The notes beneath the pieces are model-generated. The model had not been told where the DNA came from and searched no databases. It worked only from the letters and a program-made list of their open reading frames with translations. The position numbers and the translations under genes are program-made. A stretch of DNA of 64,000 bases from Ceratotherium simum simum (taxonomy: Eukaryota > Chordata > Mammalia > Perissodactyla > Rhinocerotidae), in NCBI RefSeq assembly GCF_000283155.1, contig NW_004454166.1:12354869-12418868 (forward strand), in the 5' to 3' direction. Each line of letters begins with the position of its first letter. The stretch's first letter is position 1. Shown in pieces: positions 31,690 through 43,097 of the stretch.

Positions 31690-33575
31690 GGTTTGTAGAG
31701 GAAATCCTTCACATACTAGATATCAGGAAGATGATTTCAAATACTCACAGTTTAATATAATTCATCATAATAATAGGTCAAAGAGAAAAATCACATGCCC
31801 ATACCTATAAACACTGGAGAGGTATTTGAAAAATTCAAAACACATTCTTGATTTTTTAAAAATATTTAAAAATAAGAATATAAGGCTGCTGATTCAATAC
31901 TAGAAAATATATATCTTAACCAAAAATCCATCATGCTTATCAAGAAAACAGTAGAAGAAATATTTCCATTAAAGTCAGAAGACAAGGAAATTCTTTGCCA
32001 CCACTAATATTCACACTTATTTTGAAGCTACTAACCAACACAATAGATAAGACAAAGAAGTAATAAATATAAAAATTGAAAAAGAGGCAATAAAGTTATG
32101 AGTACTGACAGATAATATTATTATATGCTTAGGAAATCCAAGAAAAGCAATTGACAAATGTTTAGAAACAAGGAGAGAATTCATTAAGGTGGATGGATAT
32201 AAAATTAACATAAGATGGATATAAAATTAACATACTGAAACTAATAGCTTTCATACGTGCAAACAATAGTCAATTAGAAGACATAATAAAAGGAAAAAAA
32301 TATTTACAATAGAAACAAAAAAGATAAAAGACCTAGGAATAAACACGATCTAGATGAAGAAAACAGGTCTACAAGATCTACATACAAAAAATTTTAAAAT
32401 GCTATTCAGAGACAATTAGAAAGCAACCAAATGGAAGGTATGCTGTGTTCTTTGATTGGAACACTCAATATCATTAAAAAACCAGTTTTCTTAAATCAAT
32501 CTGTAAATTTAACACACTTCCAATAAAAATACCAATGAGATTTTTTCTAACCAGGCAAGCATAGACAAGCATATTCTAAAGTTCACATCGGAAATAAAGA
32601 AGCAACAGTAATCTAGAAAAACATCTGTGGGGAAAAAAAGAGAGAGAAGATTAATCAGTGGGAACCAGCCCTACAAGATATTTAATGTTTTAAAAGCTAT
32701 TAAAATTTAAATTTTGTGTGATAGGCTCGAGAACAGATAGATCAATGGAATGGAGTAGAAAGTTCAGAAATAGATGCAAATATATGCTAGAATATATGTA
32801 AGAATAGGTAGCATTTTAAATCAATGGGTAGGAGGAGAATTATTCAATAAATGATGTTTTGCCAACTGGAAAGAAGAATAAAGTTGGATCCATACCTCAC
32901 ATCTTACATGAAGATAAATTCTAGATGCATCAAAGATTTAAATGTGAAAGAATAAAACTAAAAAATACTAGAAGTAAACAGAGGATAATCGTTCTTTATA
33001 TTTCAATGTGGGGGAGAGGGTGATTCTAAATATGACAGAAAATACAAAAACAAAAAAACTGACAAATGAGACTACACAAAAATGATTAAGTCTGACTTTT
33101 TAAGTCAAAAGAAAAACAATGTGGGGAAGATGCTTGCAACTCATATTACAGATAAATGACTAATTTCCCTTAATTTATAAAGAACTCCTAACAAATCAAT
33201 AAGAAAGAACATGAACAGATAGTTCTTGGAAAGGAAATACGAATGCCTCCTAAACAATTGTTAAAATGTCTCAATATCACTCATATAGAATGTGAATTAA
33301 AACCACAATGAGGGCCGGCCCTGTGGCTTAGTGGTTAAGTGCGCATGCTCTGCTGCTGGCGGCCCAGGTTTGGATCCCGGGCGCGCACAGACGCACTGCT
33401 TCTCCGGCCATGCTGAGGCCACGTCCCACATACAGCAACTAGAAGGATGTGCAGCTATGACATACAACTATCTACTGGGGCTTTGGGGGGAAAAAATAAA
33501 AATAAATAAAATCTTTAAAAAAAAAAACACAATGAGATATCATTTATCACCTTCAAAGGGAGATTGCTTCCTTCT
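31690..33575 (+). mobile_element. L1 LINE remnant, 3' part of ORF2
   Basis: Recognisable ORF2-derived blocks in order: 'ttgaaaaattcaaaacacat', 'tgcttaggaaatccaagaaa', 'tagaaacaaaaaagataaaa', 'aacagatagatcaatggaat', 'ttggatccatacctcacatc' and 'aattaaaaccacaatgagat'. Frames are broken by many stops. It is 5'-truncated and interrupted by an ERE at 33313-33521. It encodes nothing intact. Confidence 0.88.
33313..33521 (+). mobile_element. ERE SINE inserted in L1
   Basis: Full tRNA-like head: ggccggccctgtggcttag with A-box tggcttagtgg, B-box-like ggtttggatcc, then 'gctgaggccacgtcccacat' and 'ctatctactggggctttggg', ending in an A-rich aaataaataaaatctt tail (ERE1-like layout without the gttagctcagg tail). 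TSD aaaaccacaatgag (33299-33312) versus aaaaacacaatgag (33522-33535), one mismatch. Confidence 0.95.
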
Positions 33576-33594
33576 GAATTCGCCTATTCATCTT

Positions 33595-33725
33595 TAATAA
33601 TTACCATATACTGACCACCACTAAAGTGCCAGAAGGTCACATAAGTAATTAATCTTCATTAATCCTCACAATAACCCTATGAAGCACATAGTCTTCCAAG
33701 GTGAGGAACAGGTACCACCAGCAGT
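33595..33725 (-). repeat. MIR SINE
   Basis: 'actaaagtgccagaaggtca', 'taatcttcattaatcctcac' and 'aataaccctatgaagcacat' match reverse-complement MIR. Confidence 0.75.
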
Positions 33726-34114
33726 GGGAGAAAGGATTCTAGGCAGAACACCTAAATTGCCTACCATTTTCTTACAGAGTGAGAATATTACTCTCTCTTC
33801 AAATTTTCTCAATGCTTTTAATTATTCAAGAAGAAAGTCACGGTTTGGTGCTACTGTGTCTTTCATGGCTGTTTAAATTTTTCATAATCCCCTCTCCTAT
33901 TTTTGCCCTTACAACTCGGACTCTCTCTTTCAACAACTCAGTTATTACGTTATTATAATGAGCCTAAGCTATCTGCCTGTAGCTTCCACTCACAGGTTAC
34001 AATTTTACACTTGGGTCCACATACAGAAAAGAACTAAGAAGGGAACTTGCCCAATGAGATGTTAAAGTGTTCTCCACTGGAACAATAAATGGGTGGTGAT
34101 GACAGAGAATAAGA
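33726..34114. other. No gene or repeat family recognised
   Basis: Separates two L1 remnants. No repeat recognised. Confidence 0.5.
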
Positions 34115-34923
34115 AGCCAGATCAATAGAAAGCAATAGGTAGCTCAAAAACAAATTCACGTTTACTTTAGACCATGACCATCAAGTGGCCTTTCAAATCA
34201 GAAGTGGAAAAAATTTAATAAATGGCTTTAACCAGATAATAAATTGGGAAAATGTACACAAAAAAGTACTGGATAGACTAAAGATTTAAACGTGAATAAA
34301 ACATATGTTAATGCGTATATTATCTTAGAGAGGGGAGCATATTCGTAAACACAGCACTCAAGTCCAACTAGGAAGGATGAAATTGATTTTAGATTTTTAA
34401 ACTTCTGTACATCCCAATCACCACAAAGTTAAAAGAAAATTATTGTCTGGGATAAAATATCTGCAATATACATGACCTCAGATTAACTATCCATGAAATA
34501 TCAATCTTACAAATCAATAGGAAAATAAACCCTCTAAGTTTTATCATGGGCAGAGAAGAGCAAACAAGTCCAAAATATAAAATACAAATGCCAAAAAAAA
34601 TACACAAAATAGTTTTCCAGTATTAATTAAACAAATGCAAAGTAAAACACTATGATTATCAACTATAAAATTAGGAAACGTTAAAGAGTATTAAACTTGA
34701 AGATGTTGGGATATAGAGAAATGAGCATGATTATATGAATACCAATGGCAGAAGTATAAATTGGTATGACTTTTCTCAATTGCAGTTTGGCTATTTGTAT
34801 TTTAAATCTTAAAAATATTTTTGACCTGGAAAATCTTTTTTCAGAAACTTAACCTGTGGAGATAATTAACGGTTGACATTACGATTTAGCTACAACGATG
34901 CTGTAAATATTGATAATAATGAC

Positions 34924-35007
34924 AAAGAAAAAAGAAAGAAAGAAGGAAGGACAGGAAGGGAAGGGAAGAAGAAAATGAAGAAAGAGGAGGAGGGAGGAAG
35001 AGGAGGG
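34924..35007 (+). repeat. Purine-rich (GA/GGAA) tract
   Basis: About 84 bases almost purely A and G on the plus strand (aaagaaagaaggaagg-type units passing into gaggaggagggagg units), inside an L1 remnant. Confidence 0.95.
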
Positions 35008-35194
35008 AGTACATCTAAATGTCCAACAATAGGAAATTGATGACTAAATTACGGTATGTGTGTCTAGTGGGATAAAAAGGAATCATTTGAAAGATATTAC
35101 AGAAGTAGATTTATTAACAAGAAAAAAATGGTCACATATTACTGAGTGGGGAAAAAAAGACTAGAAAACATCATTTTCAAAGCAATCCCTAGGG

Positions 35195-35224
35195 ATGTGT
35201 GTGTGTGTGTGTGTCTGTGTGTGA
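35195..35224. repeat. (TG)n microsatellite
   Basis: gatgtgtgtgtgtgtgtgtg then tctgtgtgtg, in the L1 3' UTR where such runs commonly arise. Confidence 0.92.
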
Positions 35225-35234
35225 AACATAAAAA

Positions 35235-35704
35235 TATGTGCACAGGATATTTATTACTGCATTGTGATGATAGCAAAAACTAAACAAACTTGAAATAACC
35301 TAGATTTCAAACAAAGCAGTCTGGTTAAATGATCTAATTATGGTATAGCCATACCATACAGGCATTAAAAAGAATGGGGTGTACCTATATCTGCTGATAT
35401 GGAAAGATTTCTGAGATAGTTAGTGGAAAAACCAAAGCAGAATACAGCGTGAAGAATATAATCTCATTTGTTGAAATAAAAAAACACACAGCTATAGATA
35501 TAATATGCTTTCATATACATATATCTCTTCAAAGGATGTAAAAAGAACTATAAACAATATTACAGAGGTGGAAAGTAGGTCAGGGGAATGGAGAGAGAGA
35601 CTCATCATTTTATACCTTTCTGTAGTGCTTGAATTTTTCCCATGTACATTTATTAGTTTATATATAATGAGGCTCAATTGCTCACAGAAAAAAATATACA
35701 TATA
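35235..35704 (+). mobile_element. Second L1 3' end, nested in the first
   Basis: 'aggatatttattactgcatt', 'gttaaatgatctaattatgg', 'gcattaaaaagaatggggtg', 'tgctgatatggaaagatttc' and 'aatttttcccatgtacattt' follow the L1M-type end of ORF2 and 3' UTR. The segment repeats information already present upstream ('aacaataggaaattgatgac...ttacggtatg'), so it is a separate copy. Confidence 0.75.
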
Positions 35705-35874
35705 TATGTAAGAATAGATCCCCAAAAGCTAATAGTGATTATCACTGGCTGTTGAGATAGTAAGTATTTTGATCTTTTTGTTTATCTTTATTTCTCTATT
35801 TTTCCATAGTGAACACGCATTAATTATGTAATATATTTTAGTAATTTCAAAAATAACCAATGACATGAGAAAAA

Positions 35875-36365
35875 TATGATACAGTACATTTAAAAGGCAG
35901 AATACAAAATTGTATATAAATCTTGATTTTGTTTTAGTATATATATATACATAGAAATATGATTAAAATGAAACGTGAATAGTGGAATTATCTGTCTGTG
36001 GATTTAATGGTCAATTTTTATTTTCTTCTTTGTATTCTCCCTGTTTAGCACTAAGTTTTCCATATTATTTTTTATTTTTTATTTTTTGTGTGTGAGGAAG
36101 ATTAGCCCTGAGCTAACATCTGTCACCAATCTTCCTCTTTTTGCTGAGGAAAACTGGCCCTGAGCTAACGTCCATGCCCATCTTCGCCACTTTATATGGG
36201 ATGCCGCCACAGCATGGCTTGACAAGCGGTGCGTCGGTGCACACCCGGGATCCGAACCCCCGGCCACCACAGAGGAGTGCGTGCACTTAACCGCTACGCC
36301 ACCCGGCTGGCCCCCCTAAGTTTTCCATATTAAATATTCACTAGTTAATAATCAGAAAAATACAT
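35875..36365 (+). mobile_element. Third L1 3' UTR fragment, split by an ERE
   Basis: 'cagaatacaaaattgtatat', 'gtggaattatctgtctgtgg', 'ttttattttcttctttgtat' and, beyond the ERE, 'aataatcagaaaaata' match the L1M 3' UTR end. Confidence 0.6.
36068..36315 (-). mobile_element. ERE SINE, full length
   Basis: Plus strand reads poly-T, 'gattagccctgagctaacat', 'tttatatgggatgccgccac', B-box complement ggatccgaacc, then the A-box complement and the terminal ggctggccc. Perfect 17-bp TSD ctaagttttccatatta (36051-36067 and 36316-36332). The body has the 'tatgggatgccgccac' variant, an ERE subtype different from the copy at 33313. Confidence 0.96.
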
Positions 36366-37645
36366 GTTTTGAAATAAAATGGAAAAAAAGAACTATCCCA
36401 TCCCCATATTGGAAGAAGTAGATTCAAAACGGTGGAGGAAAGACACAAGGAGAGGACTCTTGGCATTAACAGACAAGAGCAAATGTCACAGCCTCTTTGT
36501 GTACAGCTGGCATTAGGTAAGGGTGGCAGGGGAGTACAGAGACTAAAGGAGTTCCCTTGATGTATACCCAGAGAGCCCTAGCATCTTGAAATTGGAGATT
36601 TTCTAGGTTATTTAATTAAATCCTTTAGTTAAACAGTGATCTTGCAGAGGCCTCTGTTGCTCCAACTACATGGGGAATGCTGCCCTGGTCTTTCACTTGT
36701 CAATATCCTTCAGGACAGGAAAGGAAAGTAAATATCAGAGTTGTGCACTAATGGGACCAGTCTGCTCCCTGGGGTGGCCCAGTTCCCCAAATGTGTCTTC
36801 CAATCACTCGCCTTCCTAATATATGCAAAATGTTAGATATGGTAGACTCAGCCCCTACCTTCACGTTCTCTCAAACTCTTGCTCCTCTGCCTCTCCTCTA
36901 CAGTAGTACTTGTCTCTTCTAGGACGAGGGACAGAGTAGGAAGCTTCTCGGGGAGAGCCTTCTCCCATGACCTAGGACCCAAGGGCAATGATGATCTGAG
37001 TGTATTCTACAGAGAACCATAGCCTCCATGGGAGCATCTGACAGGGCGGTCATGCCCAAGACGCCCTGGCCGTGGGGGCAACCCAGAAGGGGACAGCCTT
37101 TCCCTTTAGTTCCAGGTCCGCTGAGATGAGACTGGGACACTCCCCTGCGACCAACCTCACATATTACTCACTCCTGCACAGGTAGGTGGAAGGAAGTTTG
37201 CCACCATAGTGTTTCCATGAGCTTTGGCACACAAGGACATTCCATTAAGCCCAAAGGGCAAAGCACTCCTCTTAAAAATGAGGCAACTAATTTTGAAGGG
37301 AACTTATCTGTGGGTGGGCATGAAACAGTTAAATTTCAAAAGCCCAAAAGGATATCAAGTAGGCAATTTTCACTCCCAGCTTCTGCAGCCCAGCAAGGCC
37401 TTTGCAAGGGGGAGATAGGAAGCAAACCATTAAGGAAAGTGACAGAGGGTATTCCACATACCCCTCAAACCAAAGTTGTTTTTGCTCCAATAAAGTCAAG
37501 GATATTTGTAATATCCCTCCAATCACCAAAGCACAAGAAACAGAGAAGGAAGAATTTGCATACTATGGTTAGGGGGAGTTAGTGCTCACCTCCTAAATAT
37601 AATTAGTTCACACTGATCTGTGTGGTGGCAAATAAAAGCAGTTCA
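36366..37645. other. No gene or repeat family recognised (1.3 kb)
   Basis: A plus frame at 37217-37582 (121 codons) has no recognisable domain. No repeats recognised. Confidence 0.5.
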
Positions 37646-37818
37646 CAGTGGTTATCAGTCCTCTCTGTGCATCAGGACCACCTGGGATGCATCTAAAAAT
37701 TACAGATAACCAAAGCCCAAAGATTTTAATTTAATTGGTACGGGACCAGGGCTGGGCATTGGTGTTTTTAAATGATCCCCCAAGTGATTCTAATGAATAC
37801 TTGGGACACAAACCACTG
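37646..37818 (+). mobile_element. MER20-like hAT DNA transposon, full length
   Basis: Starts cagtggttatcag and ends aaccactg. The interior has 'catcaggaccacctgggatg', 'gattttaatttaattggtac' and 'tgggcattggtgtttttaaa', the palindromic MER20 layout. Confidence 0.85.
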
Positions 37819-37877
37819 AGCTAGTGCAACAGAAGTCTGATGGGTGAAATCTGTGCACATAGAAGAATAGACTTTGA

Positions 37878-38120
37878 GGGGCCGGCCCAGTGGCGTAGCA
37901 GTTAAGTGCGCGTGCTCCACTTCAGCGGTCCGATCACAGGTTCGGATCCCTGGCGCGCACCAACGCACCGCTTGTCAAGCCATGCTGTGGCGGCGTCCCA
38001 CATAAAGTAGAGGAAGATGGGCACGCATGTTAGCCCAGGGCCAATCTTCCTCAGCAAAAAGAGGAGGACTGGCATCGGATATTAGCTCAGGGCTGATCTT
38101 CCTCTCACACACATACAAAA
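37878..38120 (+). mobile_element. ERE SINE, full length
   Basis: Head gggccggcccagtggcgtag, B-box ggttcggatccc, body 'gccatgctgtggcggcgtcc' and 'cacataaagtagaggaagat', tail 'tattagctcagggctgatct' and a short A-rich end. Perfect 15-bp TSD aagaatagactttga (37863-37877 and 38121-38135). Confidence 0.96.
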
Positions 38121-38169
38121 AAGAATAGACTTTGAACAACTTTGAACAGAGAGGCTGAGACCCAAGTTT

Positions 38170-38680
38170 GGACCCTCTAATCTGCTTCCACTCAGTTGCC
38201 ACAGGGGTCTTTCTAAAAGGGAAATTCATCACCCCACTCTCCTGTTTAAAATCTTTGGGAGATCACCATGGCATACAGAATAAGAGCCTCCTTAGCCTAA
38301 CCTATAAGATCTCTTATGCTCCGGTACCTGCCTTCCTTTTCCTGTTCATGCTCTATGCTTCCACTGTGCTGGACTATTTATCTTTCCGTCAAGTGTCATG
38401 CTTTGTTAGGTCTCTGCTTCTTCTGTCTGAAATTTCTTCCCTCACTCTCACACCAGATTCACATACTTATCTTTTAAGGCTCAGGTCAAAAGGCTCCTAC
38501 TTCCCATCACTGCAGTAGAACAGATCTCTCTCTTCTCTATGCCTCATGCACAGACCTCTCTTTCAGCATCTGTTACTATGATTTTCAGCATACTGTTACT
38601 GTGACTGGACATTTTCTTGTGTCCCCAGTAAACAGAGCCCCTTGAGGCTTAGGGTCTCCTTCACCCCTAAGAACATAAAT
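38170..38680 (+). repeat. L2 LINE, ORF2 end and 3' UTR
   Basis: 'gttgccacaggggtctttct', 'actctcctgtttaaaatctt', 'cctaacctataagatctctt', 'aaggctcaggtcaaaaggct' and 'ccccagtaaacagagcccct' follow L2 order. Confidence 0.85.
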
Positions 38681-39314
38681 CAGTGTGCACCCTGGAGTAA
38701 CCACGCTCAGTCATAAGATAAGGCGGGCCCCTAACATTTGTTGGGCCCAGGTCAAGAATACAAATGGAAGCCCAAATAGTGGATGTCTCAACTATTGAAA
38801 AGTTATAAGTCAAGCCAGCCTCCAGTTAAAGAAAATAATCTCTATCCACCTACCTTGAAAAATATACCCTTAACAATCTGGAAGGCCAGGTTCAAGTGCA
38901 GACTTCTAGGACTCCTCAGGGATCTGCTCTAAAACTGGGAGACCCAGGAAAACAGACCATTGCCCCAGCCCCTGGCCTGCCTCCTTCTCTTCCCCAAACT
39001 AGCTCTTACTTGCAGTGTGAGGGGCCTTTCAAGCACATAAGTGGTTGCCCCAGCCCACATGTCCAAACACCATCCACACCCTCCCCAAACAACCACTCTT
39101 TGACCACCCTTCAGGCCTGGGAGTTCACCCAGTGATGCAGTGACCCCAAGAAAGAATGGATCTGAGAAAAAGGTCCACGCATGATCTAGAAGCTGGCTCT
39201 GAGTTGTTTAGGCAGAAAATTCAGAGTTCAGAGTATCTATTGGGAGCTGGAAGAGGGCCAGAGTAGGGCCCTCTAAAGCTCAGAACCGAGGGCAGAGGCC
39301 CTTCTTGTACAAAC
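38681..39314. other. No gene or repeat family recognised
   Basis: Slightly GC-richer. A 79-codon plus frame (38896-39135) has no recognisable domain. Confidence 0.5.
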
Positions 39315-39625
39315 CCAACGTCAGCTGTGCTTAAGACTCACTTCAAGTATTATCACCTCCTCTGAGAAGCTTTCCTGATTCCACAGGCTAGGAACTGTCT
39401 CTTTCTACTCTCAAAGTACCTTGTGGGTGTATCAAACTCTGTACTTAGCCCAGTGTATACAATTGTCTGTACCTAGGTCTGTCATTCTCACTACACTAGG
39501 AGCTTGTTGAGAACATGCACTGTACCTTACTCATCACTCTGAACCCACAAGCATCTAGAACAGAGCATGGCATAGGGCAGGACCTTATCCAATGGCCAAT
39601 GAGTGAATTCATGAAACAGATGATG
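39315..39625 (+). repeat. L2 LINE 3' UTR and 3' end
   Basis: 'cacttcaagtattatcacct', 'cctctgagaagctttcctga', 'actctgtacttagcccagtg', 'actaggagcttgttgagaac' and 'tagaacagagcatggcatag' are in L2 order. Confidence 0.88.
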
Positions 39626-40689
39626 ATGGGGACAGGATACTCACCAGACGCAGACACTAAATCCCTTTACCTCTCCAGCCTGAGTTTCACCCAAGACCTT
39701 TTGAAGACAAAGTGGCAATTAACATTGGCAATTGAAACAAACTCTAGTCCCACCTATATATAATTTATGATTTATTGCAAATGCATTATCCATGAGGAAA
39801 CTGAATTGTTTCATTTCATACTGGAATTTCAGTTCCCAAATAATCCTTTTGTTATCTTAATAAAGTGACCTCTCCCCCACAAAAAAACGATGCTCTGAGG
39901 TCCTGCTGAGCAGAAGGACCTAAACTGTGAGCACACGGGATAATCTCTGAGCAAGTCATGCAAACAACATCTCTCATCAACAGGACTTGAACTGAACTAC
40001 CACTGAATAAGTGAGAAGGGCCCTTTCTCCTACTCACTTCCCTTATTCCAAAGGACATTCTCAGATCTTGTTTATAGAACCGCTTAAGAGAAAGCATTTC
40101 CCTCCAGTAGTGAATGCCTCCACTAAATCTCTGGATGATGACAGAAGCAATTTGAAGATGAGATTAGAGTAACTCTCCTATGGTAGTATGCCTTTTGATT
40201 CAGGTAGCAGCGTCTAAATCCTTGGTCTGTTGGATTTTTTTTCATCCTCTGCTGATCCACCCAGAGACGTTCTGAAGTTGTGCAATGGGCAGATTGTAAT
40301 CGCCTGCACCCAGGGAGCGGCAGAGGAGTGAGCACAGTGAGTCACAGACCACAACAAAGCCGTTCCTGGCATGTTGGGCTCACTTGGCAAACCCCAGAGG
40401 ACGTAAAATTGATGGCAAGACAAGGAGTGTCTTTGTTATTTGTCAACAAGTTGCAGTGACCATTGCAGAGTCTTGGCAACCTGACACTGGGAAGCCTCAG
40501 GGGAAAGAATGGGGGAGCAAGTAAATAAGATGATGGAAAACCCCATTCTCCAGATGACCAATTATTAGACAGGTGTGTCAACAAGGATTTTTTTCTGACC
40601 ACAATGACCTGTTTATCATCTTCAAGGAAATAGGAAGGTGCTCCTTAAGTGGCAGTGGGACCTTCAAATAGATATGAATAATCAATTGG
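39626..40689. other. No gene or repeat family recognised (1.06 kb)
   Basis: Only short frames on the minus strand; no repeat family recognised. Confidence 0.5.
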
Positions 40690-40920
40690 CCTTGAAATAA
40701 GACTTAAATATCTGGCTCTATTAACTACCAGCTGAGTGACTTTGGGCAAGTCATGTGATATCTGAGCATCCAGTTCCATATGTCTATAAAATGAGAGTAA
40801 TATTTGCCCTGTCCAATCTATGGGATTCTTGTAAATATCAAACAAGATAATGAAAGTAAAACAGTTTGTAACTGAAAAGTTCAGTACAAATAATATTTTT
40901 ATCACCATTATTTTTGGTAC
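40690..40920 (+). repeat. MIR SINE
   Basis: 'ggctctattaactaccagct', 'gagtgactttgggcaagtca', 'atgtctataaaatgagagta' and 'aagtaaaacagtttgtaact' are in MIR order. Confidence 0.8.
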
Positions 40921-41783
40921 TAAAAGACATTATCCAAAAATCAAATACAGAGATACTGGACAGAAGCTGATTTGATTGTATTGGGTTTATAGAAACAAAT
41001 GCATTTATAAACTAATGTGGAGCCATGAGAACATCTGCTGGTTGTTATATATTCTATTTCTAACATAGAAAAATTACAGAAAAATGTCACCTATATCCTT
41101 CCACGAGAAGCTTAGCACCAGCCCATCTGCACAGCTTCGCTTCTTGTGATCTAACTAAGCCTTAGATTCAATTTTTTTTTCATTTCAGTCAACATTTACT
41201 GAGCACCTACTGCAAGCCAACCCCTTTGCTGGTCACTGGGCATACAACCAAGACAGCCATGTTTCCTGCTCATAGTGGAATGGAAGAGAGAGACAAGTAA
41301 ACCATTCAGAGCACTACATTTTACAGGTACTTGTATACAAAGTAAAGAGGGTGAGAACAAAAGACAGAAACAGCCATTTCTCCTTGTGCAATCAGGAAAG
41401 CTTCAGAGAACAGGTGATTCTTCAACCAAGTCTTAAAAGAGAAGCTGACATATACCAGGCAGATGGCAGCTGGGAGGAATTCCCAGCTGTGAGATCAAAG
41501 GCCTGAGCGTTCTGGGAGAATCAAAAATTATCTGACTGTGGGAGGGAAGGGACAGTATTAGAGAAAGGTGAAGGGATAGGCAAGGGTCATATCATAGAAG
41601 CCCTAATATGGAAGCTGACCTTTACCCTGTAGGCAGTAGGGATTCAAAGAAACATTTTAAACTTGAATATGACATGATTATATTTTCACTTTAGAAAGAT
41701 CTCCTTGGTGTGCTTGTAATATTGCATGAAAGGGAAAAGGTCTAGAAGCTGGAAAGCCAGCAAAAGAATGCTTTTCCTGGTTG

Positions 41784-42035
41784 TTTTTTGTTTTGTTTTG
41801 TTTTTTGTGAGGAGATCAGCCCTGAGCTAACATCTGCCAATCCTCCTCTTTTTTTGCTGAGGAAGACTGGCCCTGGGCTAACATCCATGCCCATCTTCAT
41901 CCACTTTATATGGGACGCTGCCACAGCATGGCTTGACAAGTGGTGCGTCGGTGCACACCCGGGATCCGAACCGATGAACCCTGGGCCGCCGCAGCGGAGC
42001 GCCCACACTTAACTGCTTGCGCCACCGGGCCAGCC
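41784..42035 (-). mobile_element. ERE SINE, full length
   Basis: Plus strand: T-rich (GTTTT)n tail complement, 'gatcagccctgagctaacat', 'tatatgggacgctgccacag', B-box complement ggatccgaacc, and terminal 'gccaccgggccagcc'. I could not identify a convincing TSD, perhaps because both flanks are T-rich. An extra seven to eight bases (cgatgaac) sit next to the B-box relative to other copies. Confidence 0.9.
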
Positions 42036-42037
42036 TC

Positions 42038-42250
42038 TATTTTTTTTTATATAGCAGAATCTCTTTCAAGTCAAAGTGGGATCTTACAAAATGAAACAGA
42101 TAAAAGCAGAGCTGCTTTGGTAGAAGCAGGAGTCCAGAACCAAGATTCATGCCTATTTGGCCTCCTCTAGGCCCCACAATGGCACCTGAGGCCTTTCATA
42201 AAATCTTCAGGCTCTGAGGAAAATGGTAGGTGCCACTGTGTTAAGAAAAC
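42038..42250. other. Unassigned block between two L2 halves
   Basis: Sequence such as 'gcagagctgctttggtagaa' and 'gcacctgaggcctttcataa' does not fit L2 and is not ERE. It is probably another old insertion or a rearranged L2 segment. Confidence 0.4.
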
Positions 42251-42587
42251 AAGAGTGGCCCAGGTAAGACATGTATAAGAACAGAAATGTAGACAGGATC
42301 AAACCCACAGTTCCTGGTGATGGACTGGCTGAAGAAGGACTCTAGGAACGACTACAGGGTCTGGCTGGGACAACCAAGTGGATAATGGTGCCTCTCGCTG
42401 TTGAGCAGCCGAGGAGGGTGAACAGGTTTGAGGACCCATGAGTTCAGGTATGGCACATTGGGTTAGAGGAGCCTGTGACACATCAGGTGAGGATATCAGG
42501 TAGGCAGCTCAGGGGGAAATCTGAGCTGGAGGGAAAAGATGTGGGAGTCAAGAGTAGGGCCAATCTGAAGATAAAAATGGTGTTCTC

Positions 42588-42661
42588 CCCCAGTCTTCTC
42601 AATCTCTTCCCCGTTGCCCCTCTCCTTCCCTCTCCCTCTCCCTTTCCTCCCTCTCCCTCTA
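42588..42661. repeat. CT-rich low-complexity tract
   Basis: Pyrimidine-rich run of repeated ccctctccctt-like units on the plus strand. Confidence 0.92.
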
Positions 42662-43097
42662 ATGGAAACATATCAATCACTTCCTTCAGTCACTCCTTCT
42701 GGGGCATCATTTGAGTCATTTCATCATCCCTGATAGTTCTCCTTTGAACAGGGTTACGTGGTTTAATATTCTAGCCCAGCATAGAGAAGAAGATAGATGC
42801 TTCAGCTTTTTGAGTAACTACATAGTAACCAGGTAGCACTAATCTGGAAATGCCAGATGAGTCATAGCACTGGCTCAGATTAAAGGAGTATTATTGTGTT
42901 AGCAGAAATGGATCTATTTTATGTCGGGTCTTCATCTGCTCACTCGGCTCAGCACTTTCACCTTCTCTCTTAACCTCTCAGTCCTTGCGTCCTGGCTTAG
43001 CTTTTCCTGGAGTGGGAAGATTCATCCAGGTTTCCTGCTGCTAATGCCTCTGCCTTTCTCCCACCCCACCCCTCCACCTTCATTTTGAAAAGCTGGG
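42662..43097. other. No gene or repeat family recognised
   Basis: About 430 bases between the CT-rich tract and a MIR. Confidence 0.5.

Larger units (their letters stand above)
34115..35870 (+). mobile_element. L1 LINE remnant (L1M-like 3' end), split by another L1
   Basis: Left part: 'ccagatcaatagaaagcaat', 'gtactggatagactaaagat', 'gggataaaatatctgcaata', 'gcaaagtaaaacactatgat' and 'atctaaatgtccaacaatag'. The 3' UTR appears to resume after 35704 with 'atagtgattatcactggctg' and 'tctctatttttccatagtga'. A purine tract (34924-35007) and (TG)n (35195-35224) lie inside. Confidence 0.75.
41188..42560 (-). repeat. Long L2 LINE copy (3' UTR into ORF2), interrupted
   Basis: Part 1 (41188 to about 41755): 'caacatttactgagcaccta', 'gcaatcaggaaagcttcaga', 'aagtcttaaaagagaagctg' and 'gtcatatcatagaagcccta'. 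Part 2 (about 42255-42560): 'tggataatggtgcctctcgc', 'gggtgaacaggtttgaggac' and 'caggtaggcagctcaggggg'. The gap holds an ERE (41784-42035) and an unassigned block (42038-42250). Confidence 0.8.
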
